From Candidatus Peregrinibacteria bacterium (GTDB lineage Bacteria > Patescibacteriota > Gracilibacteria > Peribacterales > Peribacteraceae), in contig JACQCJ010000015.1 in the NCBI GenBank assembly GCA_016201685.1, forward strand, positions 1 to 16,727: 16,727 bases of DNA, given 5' to 3'. The notes below the pieces were generated by a model, which saw nothing but the letters and a program-made list of their open reading frames with translations, ran no database searches and had not been told where the DNA came from. The position numbers and the translations under genes are program-made. Shown piece after piece: positions 6,582 through 13,209 of this stretch (positions are counted from its first letter, which is position 1; each line of letters begins with the position of its first letter).

Positions 6582-6824
6582 TCAAGCAGTACTGAGAATA
6601 CCGAGGATTTCTTGGATCAATTCTGGCTGTTCTTGGCAAATTCCTTTGATCGTCCCCGTTCCTATCTCGCCTAAAAATCTTTTTCCAAGCAGATTTTCCA
6701 CGTCTCTCCGAACGTGGAAGGGTATTCCGCCTCTGTTCGAACGGATGATCGTTCTCAATCTCCGGTCAACTTGATACAACTTTCTCTCCTGAATTGCCGA
6801 TGAAACTTCGCAGGAAACACTCAT
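6582..6824 (-). CDS. Small hypothetical protein (80 aa)
   Basis: Starting at ATG 6824 the frame encodes 80 residues rich in Arg, with a basic helix (RRLRTIIRSNRGG) in the centre followed by GIPFHVRRDVENLLGKRF and a C-terminal ELIQEILGILSTA. A GTG start at 6878 would give 98 residues but would translate a hairpin (6841-6859). There is no signal peptide. The charge pattern could suit nucleic-acid or ribosome binding, but that is a guess. The RGGIPF segment resembles RGGLPYP in the neighbouring 135-residue protein, so the two may be distantly related. A promoter at 6961-6988 faces it. Confidence 0.5.
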   Translation of the reverse strand: MSVSCEVSSAIQERKLYQVDRRLRTIIRSNRGGIPFHVRRDVENLLGKRFLGEIGTGTIKGICQEQPELIQEILGILSTA

Positions 6825-6835
6825 GGAAGCACGAG

Positions 6836-6859
6836 AAAACCCTCCCCATTCCGGGAAGG
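6836..6859 (-). promoter_or_regulatory. Leader hairpin upstream of the 80-aa gene
   Basis: On the minus strand CCTTCCC and GGGGAGG (arms 6859-6853 and 6847-6841) pair around GGAAT and are followed by G and four T. It lies within a leader of about 130 bases between the predicted transcription start near 6954 and ATG 6824. The T-run is short, so termination would be partial at best. It could be an attenuator or just structure that limits translation. Confidence 0.3.
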
Positions 6860-6960
6860 TCCGCTGATAAGCAAGCACTCGCTCAGCTCACGCGGCTCCT
6901 TCCCTCTGCGAGGAGGAGAGGCGAGAAGCCGAGAGCGAGGGGGCGCGATTGCACGGCCTC

Positions 6961-6988
6961 ACTGTACTTCGCAGCTTTTTCCTGTCAA
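6961..6988 (-). promoter_or_regulatory. Sigma70-type promoter for the 80-aa gene
   Basis: A perfect -35 TTGACA (6988-6983) is followed after 16 bases by TACAGT (6966-6961) on the minus strand. Transcription would start near 6954. The promoter lies in the gap after the 135-residue gene, indicating that the two hypothetical genes are not simply one operon. Confidence 0.6.
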
Positions 6989-7052
6989 CAATCGTGCGGA
7001 TAGGTGCAGATTTTTCCGCATCATGCTGAGGAATTTTTTGTTGTGAAACGAT

Positions 7053-7460
7053 CTAAGAAACCTCATGCATTCTCTGTGATTCATCCAGATTAGTTTCTCT
7101 TCTTCCGCGCGCTTTTGCATTCTTTTCATAGCGAATAGCGGCTTTCATTGCATCGCGAGCGTGTTCGAGTACCTCCATTAATCTGAGTCTCGTTGATGGA
7201 GATGGAACGGTATTGATCATGACTTCGAGATCGGCAACCGTGCTGACTTTCCCGAATGCTCTGATAACAGGATATGGCAATCCGCCACGTTTTCGCGCCA
7301 AATTCCATAATTCTCGTGGAATTCTCGGATCCCAATGACCTGTTGATAAAGTGGGAGCTTTTGGAGCATCCTCAAGAATTTGCTGATCGCGGTGGGTATT
7401 CCATCCATCACGCTCAATGGCACGAAAGAGATTATCCTCTGAGGCGTTGGAGATGGCCAT
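7053..7460 (-). CDS. Hypothetical protein (135 aa), divergent from rsmA
   Basis: ATG 7460 to TAG 7053 gives a soluble, charged protein. Landmarks are DPRIPRELWNLARKRGGLPYP near residues 45-63, then FGKVSTVADLEVMINTV, a helix LRLMEVLEHARDAMKAAIRY, and a basic tail (KNAKARGRRE). I recognise no family. The gene is divergent from rsmA, with 51 bases between the two ATG codons, so their promoters must share this space or overlap the genes. Base composition is more AT-rich than the neighbouring enzymes, possibly a sign of a less conserved or acquired gene. Confidence 0.6.
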   Translation of the reverse strand: MAISNASEDNLFRAIERDGWNTHRDQQILEDAPKAPTLSTGHWDPRIPRELWNLARKRGGLPYPVIRAFGKVSTVADLEVMINTVPSPSTRLRLMEVLEHARDAMKAAIRYEKNAKARGRRETNLDESQRMHEVS

Positions 7461-7511
7461 GACCGCAGCACTTTACTCATCGGTTCTCTGTTGTCAAACT
7501 CTCTCTGCAGC

Positions 7512-8333
7512 ATGCAGGATTTTGCGCAACAGATAGGGCAATTCTTACGAACATCCGGCATCCGCCCCGATCGCGATCTCGGCCAGCACTTCCTCGTGGA
7601 CGAACAGGCACTCGCAGGCATTGTTGAAGCGGCGGGCATCAGGCCGGATGATCACGTGGTGGAAATCGGTCCGGGGATCGGCATTCTGACTGCAGAACTC
7701 CTCACGCATGCGAAGCAGGTGACTGCCATCGAATTAGACGGACGATTGATACCTCTTCTCGAAAAGTATCTGAAAAAAGGAACAGCCTTCGACTCCGCTC
7801 AGGCTGACAACGTCAAAATCATTCAAGGCAATGCCCTGACAATTCCCTTTCCTGAGGAACCCTACATCATCGTCGCCAATATTCCTTACCGCATTACTTC
7901 TCCGTTGCTCCGACACATCTTCCTCGAATCAACCGTGCAGCCGAGAAGCCTCACGCTCCTCATCCAACGCGAAGTGGCGGAGAAGATTTGTGACACGGAG
8001 CATCGCGGACTTTTGACCATCCTTGTCACGCTCTTCGGCACACCGCACTTGATGTTCACCGTTCCGCCCACATCCTTTCTCCCTCCGCCACAAGTCGCTT
8101 CAGCCGTCCTGCATATCGAATGTTTCCCAAAGCCGATTGCCGCTCGGGAGACAATCGACAGGATCTTCTCGCTCACGAAGATCGCATTTGGGCAGAAGCG
8201 CAAGATGCTGCGCAATTCCATCGGCGCTCTGGAGGGTGGGATGCAGATGTTGAAGCGAGTGGGCATTGAGCCGGAGAGGAGGCCGGAGACGGTTTCGATT
8301 GAGGAGTGGGTGAAATTAGCCGAAGAGAGATAG
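7512..8333 (+). CDS. rsmA: 16S rRNA (adenine1518-N6/adenine1519-N6)-dimethyltransferase
   Basis: RsmA/KsgA transfers four methyl groups from S-adenosylmethionine to two adjacent adenines in the 3'-terminal hairpin of 16S rRNA during late small-subunit maturation. At 273 residues the length matches the family. Seen here: LGQHFLVD near the N-terminus (family L-G-Q-N-F-L), the SAM-binding motif VVEIGPGIGILT, the acidic ribose-binding IELD, the catalytic NIPYRITSPLL (family N-x-P-Y) and the C-terminal LRNSIGAL segment. I chose ATG 7512; a TTG at 7491 would add seven residues of no family character. No Shine-Dalgarno motif precedes it. It is followed by a palindromic repeat and then comEC. Confidence 0.93.
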   Translation: MQDFAQQIGQFLRTSGIRPDRDLGQHFLVDEQALAGIVEAAGIRPDDHVVEIGPGIGILTAELLTHAKQVTAIELDGRLIPLLEKYLKKGTAFDSAQADNVKIIQGNALTIPFPEEPYIIVANIPYRITSPLLRHIFLESTVQPRSLTLLIQREVAEKICDTEHRGLLTILVTLFGTPHLMFTVPPTSFLPPPQVASAVLHIECFPKPIAARETIDRIFSLTKIAFGQKRKMLRNSIGALEGGMQMLKRVGIEPERRPETVSIEEWVKLAEER

Positions 8334-8348
8334 ACGTCATTGGAACGC

Positions 8349-8504
8349 ATGTCGCCCTGAGTAGCGCCGCTCGTCTGCTTCGACCCATTCGACAGGCTCA
8401 GGGTCGCTCGCTGACAACTCTGTTTTCAGAATTGCGGGTCGCTCTGAGCGGTGTCGAAGAGCGATACGCTCGGCACTGTGGTGCCTCGCTACTCAGCATG
8501 ACAT
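8349..8504 (+). repeat. Palindromic repeat element (MITE-like)
   Basis: The ends are inverted repeats: 8349-8366 and 8487-8504 match at 15 of 18 positions around the shared CTGAGTAGCG. Inside, CTTCGAC...GACAGGCTCAGGGTCGC (8379-8407) is mirrored by GGTCGCTCTGAGCGGTGTCGAAG (8437-8459). The whole 156-base unit could fold into a long cruciform. Repeats containing TTCGACAGGCTCAGG and its complement are common in environmental bacterial genomes. It encodes no transposase, so any movement would need one in trans. Confidence 0.7.
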
Positions 8505-8641
8505 CGCGGCGGCGCGTATCGAAGGGCGACATGCTTGAGAGGTTCTGCCCCCTTGCAGAACGTCTTCTCCCTCAAGAGGATGCAGAAAAATGGATCGACG
8601 TCTTTTGAAATCATGCGGAACATCTCGAACACAATTTCCAA
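8505..8641 (+). other. rsmA-comEC spacer with hairpin and possible gene relic
   Basis: The 137 bases between the repeat and comEC contain a hairpin TTCTGC-CCCCTT-GCAGAA (plus strand, near 8546-8563) without a T-run. One frame, joined to an open frame running through the repeat, ends in a protein-like stretch (LERFCPLAERLLPQEDAEKW) at TGA 8608. It may be the end of an older gene disrupted by the repeat, or chance. No clear promoter is visible; CACAAT lies six bases before the comEC ATG. Confidence 0.3.
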
Positions 8642-10150
8642 ATGACTGATGATGGAATCGTGTCCCGCTCCCGCCTCTCCACCACTTTCTTCTTCTCCTT
8701 CCTCACGACCGTCTTCGCGCTGCAGTGGTGGCAGCGATCAAATTACCCACCCTGGCTCTGGATTCTTCTCTTCGGCATGGGACTGGCGGGCATTCTCGCC
8801 CTTCGAAAGGATCGATGGAGGAAGGGCGCTCTCCTTCTGATTGCGGTCATCATCGGATGTTCCATCGCTTTCCTCACCGTTGCGCACGCTATTCAAGAAA
8901 CGCATCGAAGCGCGCTGCCAAAACTCCCAGACCTTGGCACAATGACAATGCACGGACAAATCGTCGAGAATCCAAGCATACTTCCCAAGCGCACCGACTA
9001 CACGGTCGCCGTCGATCGCGCGCGGACGGCGAGCGGGAGGATCATCGAGGCGCAGGGCACGCTTCTCGTGACCGATCACAAGGGATGGCCGCCGCATTCC
9101 TACGGGGACGATGTCTTGGTGCGAGGAACAGTTCAACGGCTCGCGGATCTGCAGAATCCGAGTTACGAGCACTATCTTCGCGCTCAGGGAATCGATGCCT
9201 TGATGACGGCAATGAACATTCAAACAATCGCATCCGTCCGAGGATCATCGGTCTTCGCATCTCTCTATCGTCTCCGCTCCGCGCTGGAAGCGAACGTCAT
9301 CCGGCTCTATCCCGAACCGCATGCCTCGCTCCTCGAGGGCCTGCTGATCGGTGACAGAAACACGATTCCCCAAACCGTGACGGACGCCTTCAAGACGACG
9401 GGGCTCACCCACATTTTGGCGATCTCCGGCTACAACATCACGGTGATTCTTTCGGTGCTCGGATCCCTGCTCTTTTGGATGCCCATCCGGTGGCGCTTCG
9501 TGCCCTCCATCCTCATTCTCATCGCCTTCACGCTGCTCGTGGGAGCCGAGGCCTCTGTCGTGCGCGCATGCATCATGGGGATTCTGGGGCTCCTCGCCCT
9601 CCAAGCGGAGCGGATGCAGAGCGTGCGGCTGACGGTGCTCACAACCCTCTTCCTCATGCTCGCATGGAACCCTCTGCAGCTATGGTACGACGCCGGCTTT
9701 CAGCTCTCGTTCCTGGCGCTCGTCGGCGTGATGAAATTGCAACCGATCTTGAACGACTGCCTGAAAAAGGTGCCGACGTTCGCAGGCATCCGCGATGTAT
9801 TGATCATGACGATCGCCGCGCAATTGATTGCCTCACCGTGGATCGTGTTCCTCTTCGGCCAGCTCTCGCTCATCGCGCCCCTCGCGAACCTGCTCGTTGC
9901 CCCCGTGGTCCCATTGGCGATGCTGTTTGGGACGGTGAGTATCATTGCGGGCATGGTCTCCGCAGTTCTCAGTCAGATGATCGCGGCGGTGGGATGGGTG
10001 TTTCTCGGATGGATCGTGGAGGTGCCACTCCTGCTTTCGGAGATTCCGATGGCCGCATTGAAATTGCGGCATGTGATGACCATCGGGATCATGCTCTACT
10101 ACGGAGGACTGGTCTGTGTGATTGTTGCAATGAGGAAGCGACAGAAATGA
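8642..10150 (+). CDS. comEC: ComEC/Rec2-type DNA-uptake channel, short form
   Basis: ComEC forms the inner-membrane channel that takes up single-stranded DNA in natural transformation. This 502-residue protein has two N-terminal membrane segments (about 14-55), a third at about 62-80, an extracytoplasmic OB-like region (about 100-185), then the competence domain with GLLIGDRNTIP (family L-x-G-x-R-x-x-I-P) and THILAISGYNITV (about 256-268, family H-x-x-A-I-S-G), followed by about seven hydrophobic helices. The C-terminal metallo-beta-lactamase domain of full ComEC (about 750 residues) is absent: the frame ends cleanly after the last helix. Together with the pseudopilin at 13210-13668, it points to a type IV pilus-linked uptake system. 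The ATG at 8642 has no Shine-Dalgarno motif. Confidence 0.9.
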   Translation: MTDDGIVSRSRLSTTFFFSFLTTVFALQWWQRSNYPPWLWILLFGMGLAGILALRKDRWRKGALLLIAVIIGCSIAFLTVAHAIQETHRSALPKLPDLGTMTMHGQIVENPSILPKRTDYTVAVDRARTASGRIIEAQGTLLVTDHKGWPPHSYGDDVLVRGTVQRLADLQNPSYEHYLRAQGIDALMTAMNIQTIASVRGSSVFASLYRLRSALEANVIRLYPEPHASLLEGLLIGDRNTIPQTVTDAFKTTGLTHILAISGYNITVILSVLGSLLFWMPIRWRFVPSILILIAFTLLVGAEASVVRACIMGILGLLALQAERMQSVRLTVLTTLFLMLAWNPLQLWYDAGFQLSFLALVGVMKLQPILNDCLKKVPTFAGIRDVLIMTIAAQLIASPWIVFLFGQLSLIAPLANLLVAPVVPLAMLFGTVSIIAGMVSAVLSQMIAAVGWVFLGWIVEVPLLLSEIPMAALKLRHVMTIGIMLYYGGLVCVIVAMRKRQK

Positions 10151-10180
10151 TGGGATGTTTTGTGTGATGTTTTTGTTGGT

Positions 10181-10280
10181 GACCTCACCCCCAACCCCTC
10201 TCCTTTTCTTGGATTCTCCTTTCTTCTGTACAGGAAAGTATTTTTGAAGCATCAAAAGAAGGGGGTTAGGGGGTGAGGTC
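10181..10280 (+). repeat. Palindromic repeat, copy A
   Basis: Terminal inverted repeats GACCTCACCCCCAACCCC (10181-10198) and its near-perfect mirror (10262-10280, one extra base) enclose a short core. Positions 10199-10235 are a perfect inverted match, over 37 bases, to 11773-11809 in copy B. GT-rich tracts flank the left end and CA-rich tracts the right, extending the symmetry. It fills the space between the comEC stop and the convergent methyltransferase stop and may terminate transcription from both sides. Confidence 0.75.
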
Positions 10281-10305
10281 AAACAAAAACAACAAACAAA
10301 CCCCC

Positions 10306-10839
10306 TCACCACCCATACACATGCAAATGAACCAATCCTCGTCCTCTGCGAATTTCGATGGTGCGCAGAGGCGTTCGATTGGGGAAACGGAAAGCATGCG
10401 TGATGACCGTGGTTCCGCTGCGGAGTTCCCGATCGAATTTTCCTTCGAATTTCCCGAGGATCGATGGCGTGAGGTAGAGGAAAAGGACATCGGCATCGCG
10501 GAGATCGAGGGACATCGCGTCGCGCAAACGGAAATGAATGCTGGGTTGACGCAGACGCGTGCGGATCCACCCGAGCAACCAGATCGTCGGCACAATCTCG
10601 CAGCCGATCGCCGTGAGCTGAGGAAATCTTCCCTTCGCGCGCAAGAGAATTTGTCCGTCTCCGGCGCCCAAGTCGTAGACGGTCTCGTCTCCCCGAAGAT
10701 GCGCCGCTTCGACCATTGCGTCCGCGACGTCGCGAGGGGTCGGCACGTAGACGACGCCGAGGACGGCATGCATGACGGCCGTGAGCGCGATCGCCCCCAC
10801 GAGAATGACCGCGAAAATGAGGAGAGGAGTGGAAAGCAT
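10306..10839 (-). CDS. Membrane-anchored SAM-dependent methyltransferase, ATPSCKMT/FAM173-like
   Basis: The 177-residue protein has one N-terminal membrane helix (about residues 5-30), then YVPTPRDVADAMVEAA, the SAM-binding motif VYDLGAGDGQILL (about 58-70), the acidic GCEIVP after strand 2, DVLFLYLTP and ELRSGTTVITHAFRFPN. This order (one membrane helix, a V-P-T/A stretch, D-x-G-x-G-D-G, F-x-x-P, R-F-P-F) matches the small lysine methyltransferases of the ATPSCKMT (FAM173) family, which in mitochondria modify ATP synthase subunit c. The substrate here is unknown; a membrane protein is a reasonable guess. Its ATG lies 28 bases from that of the divergent Sel1 lipoprotein, and its stop abuts repeat copy A. 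Confidence 0.75.
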   Translation of the reverse strand: MLSTPLLIFAVILVGAIALTAVMHAVLGVVYVPTPRDVADAMVEAAHLRGDETVYDLGAGDGQILLRAKGRFPQLTAIGCEIVPTIWLLGWIRTRLRQPSIHFRLRDAMSLDLRDADVLFLYLTPSILGKFEGKFDRELRSGTTVITHAFRFPNRTPLRTIEIRRGRGLVHLHVYGW

Positions 10840-10867
10840 GCTGGAGCCAGCCTACACTGCCGCGGTG

Positions 10868-11563
10868 ATGAAGCGCACGGCATCCACCATCGTGATCCTC
10901 GCGGGATTTCTCCTCTTCGGCTGCGCGAAGAATGGCATGCCGAAAACGGGAACAGTCGAGCCACCGAGCGACAAAGCGAAGACATCAATTCTCAAAGGGG
11001 TCGCTGCAGGCAACGCCATCGCCGAGTTCGAGCTGGGGGCGATGGCGCACGACGGTGACGGCATGGCGAAGGACCTGGGGAAAGCGTTTGAACTTTTCTT
11101 GAAGGCCGCAGCGCAAGGTGAACATCGGTCACAATTCAACGTGGGACTTATGTACGCGCAAGGAGACGGCGTTCCGCAGGATCTGGCGAAGGCCCGCGAG
11201 TGGTTCCAGAAGGCGGCGGATCAGGGCGACGGCCGCGCGCAGTTCAATCTCGGCCTCTTATACTACCAAGGACAGGGAGTGCCGAAGAGCTTCGCGCAAG
11301 CCATCGAGTTCTTCCAGGCTGCAGCGAAGAACGGCATCGCGGACGCGCAGGAGAACATCGGCGTGATGAACGTGCGCGGCGAGGGCACTCCGCAGAACAG
11401 GATCGATGCCTACGCCTGGTTCCTCCTTGCGGCCAAGAGCGGGAGTAGCAGTGCCAAGGACAACATCACGAAGCTCGGGGCGCACCTGACGGCGGATCAA
11501 ATTGCAGAGGCGACGAAGCGCGCGGGAGAAATTGGGAAGGAGTTCACGAAGAAAGGGAAGTAG
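10868..11563 (+). CDS. Sel1-repeat lipoprotein
   Basis: I chose ATG 10868 because it begins a lipoprotein signal: positively charged MKRT, hydrophobic STIVILAGFLLF, then G-C with Cys 19 as the lipidation site. The frame extends upstream to 10772 but that part lacks signal character. The mature protein holds four Sel1-like (TPR-related) repeats of 36 residues, each with the pattern A-x-x-x-L-G-x-x-Y/M...G-x-G-V-x-x-D-x-x-K-A, for example FNVGLMYAQGDGVPQDLAKA and FNLGLLYYQGQGVPKSFAQA. Such proteins scaffold protein-protein contacts at the cell envelope. TACACT nine bases before the ATG could be the -10 box of a nearly leaderless transcript. The partner is unknown. Confidence 0.85.
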   Translation: MKRTASTIVILAGFLLFGCAKNGMPKTGTVEPPSDKAKTSILKGVAAGNAIAEFELGAMAHDGDGMAKDLGKAFELFLKAAAQGEHRSQFNVGLMYAQGDGVPQDLAKAREWFQKAADQGDGRAQFNLGLLYYQGQGVPKSFAQAIEFFQAAAKNGIADAQENIGVMNVRGEGTPQNRIDAYAWFLLAAKSGSSSAKDNITKLGAHLTADQIAEATKRAGEIGKEFTKKGK

Positions 11564-11570
11564 GCATGAG

Positions 11571-11846
11571 GATGTTTTGTGTGTTTTTTGTGTGACCTCA
11601 CCCCTAACCCCCCTCCTGCCTTTCGTCATCCTTCGTCTCGAAGCGATTGGCAATTTTCCTGCGTTCGAAGAGCAGGAGAGGGGAATGTTTTGTGTATTGT
11701 TTTGTCGTGTGGCAGCAAAAAACACAAACACAAACATCCCCCTCTCCTTCCTCTGGACCTTCAAGAATAGTGTCCTGTACAGAAGAAAGGAGAATCCAAG
11801 AAAAGGAGAAGGGGTGAGGTAAAACACCAACAACAAACAACAAACG
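11571..11846 (+). repeat. Palindromic repeat, copy B (compound, inverted relative to copy A)
   Basis: The left end, GACCTCACCCCTAACCCC (11594-11611), and the right end, GGGGTGAGGT (11811-11820), match the termini of copy A. Positions 11773-11809 are the exact reverse complement of 10199-10235. The centre is longer than in copy A and includes GGAGAGGGGAATGTTTTGTGT mirrored by ACACAAACATCCCCCTCTCC, so it looks like two hairpin units joined or one inserted in another. No real gene is seen here; open frames through it are repeat-derived. It separates the convergent ends of the Sel1 lipoprotein and the YibE/F-like gene. Confidence 0.7.
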
Positions 11847-11863
11847 TATTTTCTTCCACTGCC

Positions 11864-13003
11864 TCAATGCCCATGCCCGCCCCCCGCGATCTCCTTGAGT
11901 CGCGAAAAATCCATGCGACCAGCAAAGAAACTTGCGAAGAGATTCGTGAACGGGATGGCGGCCAGGAGGCCGATGCTCCCTACGAGCGTGCGGACGATCT
12001 CGGTGGCGAAGGTTTCACGGTTGACGAGGATGGACCACGGCTCGGCATTCGAGCTGCTCACGAGCAGGAGCAGGAGCGGCAGAGCGACGCCCGCGTAGGC
12101 GAGGATGAGGGTATTGATGGCGCCGGCGATGTGATCGCGCCCGATGCGAAGCGCACTCTGGTTGAGCTCCTTGGACGTGAGCCGCGGATTCGCCGCCTTG
12201 AGCTCGAACACGGCGGAGGCCTGCGAGATCGTGACGTCGTTGAGCGATCCCAGCGTCCCGATGATGATGCCGGCGAGGAGGAGACCTCGGGTATCCAAGT
12301 GCGGAAAATTCTGGAGGAGGTAGACGGCATTCTCATCCGCGAGACCGAGCAGGTGCGCCCATGCGGAGAAGCTGATCGCAAGCGCGGCCGTGAGGAGGAG
12401 GCTCAGAAACGTCCCGAGCAAAGCACTGCCCATTTTGGCATTCCAGCCGTGCGTGATGAGGAAGGTGAGCGTCATGATCACACACGATCCGAGGAAGCCG
12501 ATGAGGAGGGGCGAATCCCCCGCCAGGATGCGCGGCAGCATGAAGGCGAAGAGGAAGACGAAGCTTACGACCATCCCGAGGAGCGAGCGGACGGAGCTCC
12601 GCCCGCCCACCAGCACGATGCATCCGATGAAGATGGCCAGGAGGAAAGAGAGCGGCATTCGGCGGACGAGATCGGAGAACACGAAGTGCTGCTGGCCGTC
12701 GATCGTCTGCGTCTCGAGGAGGATCGACTGTCCATCCTTGAGCGAAATCGGGCGGCCGCCGACGAAGCTCAATGGATCCGTGCGGATCGTGATTGCCTTG
12801 CCCGCGAGCGGCCCGCTCGTCGCCGCGAGATCGATCTGGGAGCACGCATGCCGATCCCGTCCGCACAGCGATGGCGTGATCGCGGTGATTCGCGCCTCGA
12901 GCGATTGCTCGGTGTCGCCGGATGCCGCAAAGGTGACGGACACTGCTGAGGCGAGGAGACTGATGACGACTGCGCTCACGAAGATCTTCCGAGAAAAAGG
13001 CAT
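11864..13003 (-). CDS. YibE/F-like membrane permease
   Basis: The 379-residue protein begins with a signal-like segment (MPFSRKIFVSAVVISLLASA) ending near AASGD, has an extracytoplasmic beta-rich region to about residue 110, then about seven membrane helices. Landmarks typical of the YibE/YibF family are GMVVSFVFLFAFMLPRILAG, LGSLNDVTISQASAVFEL (about 265-280) and a helix with GRDHIAGAINTLILAYAG. The family's transport substrate is not known. I chose the ATG at 13003 because it starts the signal segment; an ATG at 13024 adds MLGYTPF. TACACT lies six bases before ATG 13003, so transcription may begin at or close to the start codon. The protein ends GGGHGH. Confidence 0.85.
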   Translation of the reverse strand: MPFSRKIFVSAVVISLLASAVSVTFAASGDTEQSLEARITAITPSLCGRDRHACSQIDLAATSGPLAGKAITIRTDPLSFVGGRPISLKDGQSILLETQTIDGQQHFVFSDLVRRMPLSFLLAIFIGCIVLVGGRSSVRSLLGMVVSFVFLFAFMLPRILAGDSPLLIGFLGSCVIMTLTFLITHGWNAKMGSALLGTFLSLLLTAALAISFSAWAHLLGLADENAVYLLQNFPHLDTRGLLLAGIIIGTLGSLNDVTISQASAVFELKAANPRLTSKELNQSALRIGRDHIAGAINTLILAYAGVALPLLLLLVSSSNAEPWSILVNRETFATEIVRTLVGSIGLLAAIPFTNLFASFFAGRMDFSRLKEIAGGGHGH

Positions 13004-13094
13004 GAACGGAGTGTACCCGAGCATGATCTCGCTTCAGAGGAAAACGACGTCATCGTCGAGTCCGTCTCATTCCAATTCTTCCAGAAGACTTTCA

Positions 13095-13205
13095 CTACAA
13101 AAAAAGCGCAGCGAACAATCCCGCTCCACCGAACACAAGCCCGATCCACGCCCCGCGCGTGGGGAACTGGCGGAAGATGAGGATGGAGAGGGTCGGCTCC
13201 ACCAT
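13095..13205 (-). CDS. 36-aa single-pass membrane peptide
   Basis: This short frame begins at ATG 13205, four bases after the pilin stop, and ends at TAG 13095. It encodes a polar N-terminal half (MVEPTLSILIFRQF) and a hydrophobic C-terminal half (AWIGLVFGGAGLFAALFL) long enough to span the membrane. The tight spacing to the pseudopilin gene suggests translational coupling. Gly-rich spacing within the helix would favour helix packing. I know no family for it; it could be a pilus-assembly accessory peptide or an unrelated small membrane protein. Confidence 0.5.
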   Translation of the reverse strand: MVEPTLSILIFRQFPTRGAWIGLVFGGAGLFAALFL

Positions 13206-13209
13206 GCGC

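Noticed and set aside
8306..8608. 100-residue protein overlapping the end of rsmA
   Set aside because: Most of the frame is the palindromic repeat; only the last 25 or so residues look protein-like, so I list it as a possible relic rather than a gene.
11502..11836. Open frames running through repeat copy B on both strands
   Set aside because: They are made of repeat sequence (poly-Phe/Val or Lys/Asn runs) and begin or end arbitrarily within the palindromes.
11867..12949. 360-residue open frame antisense to the YibE/F-like gene
   Set aside because: Extremely rich in Glu, Arg and Asp with no hydrophobic core, as expected for the complement of a membrane-protein gene.
13038..13062. Terminator between the 36-aa peptide and the YibE/F-like gene
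   Set aside because: CGACG-ATGA-CGTCG followed by four T has only a 5-bp stem; too weak to list as a feature, though it could reduce read-through.
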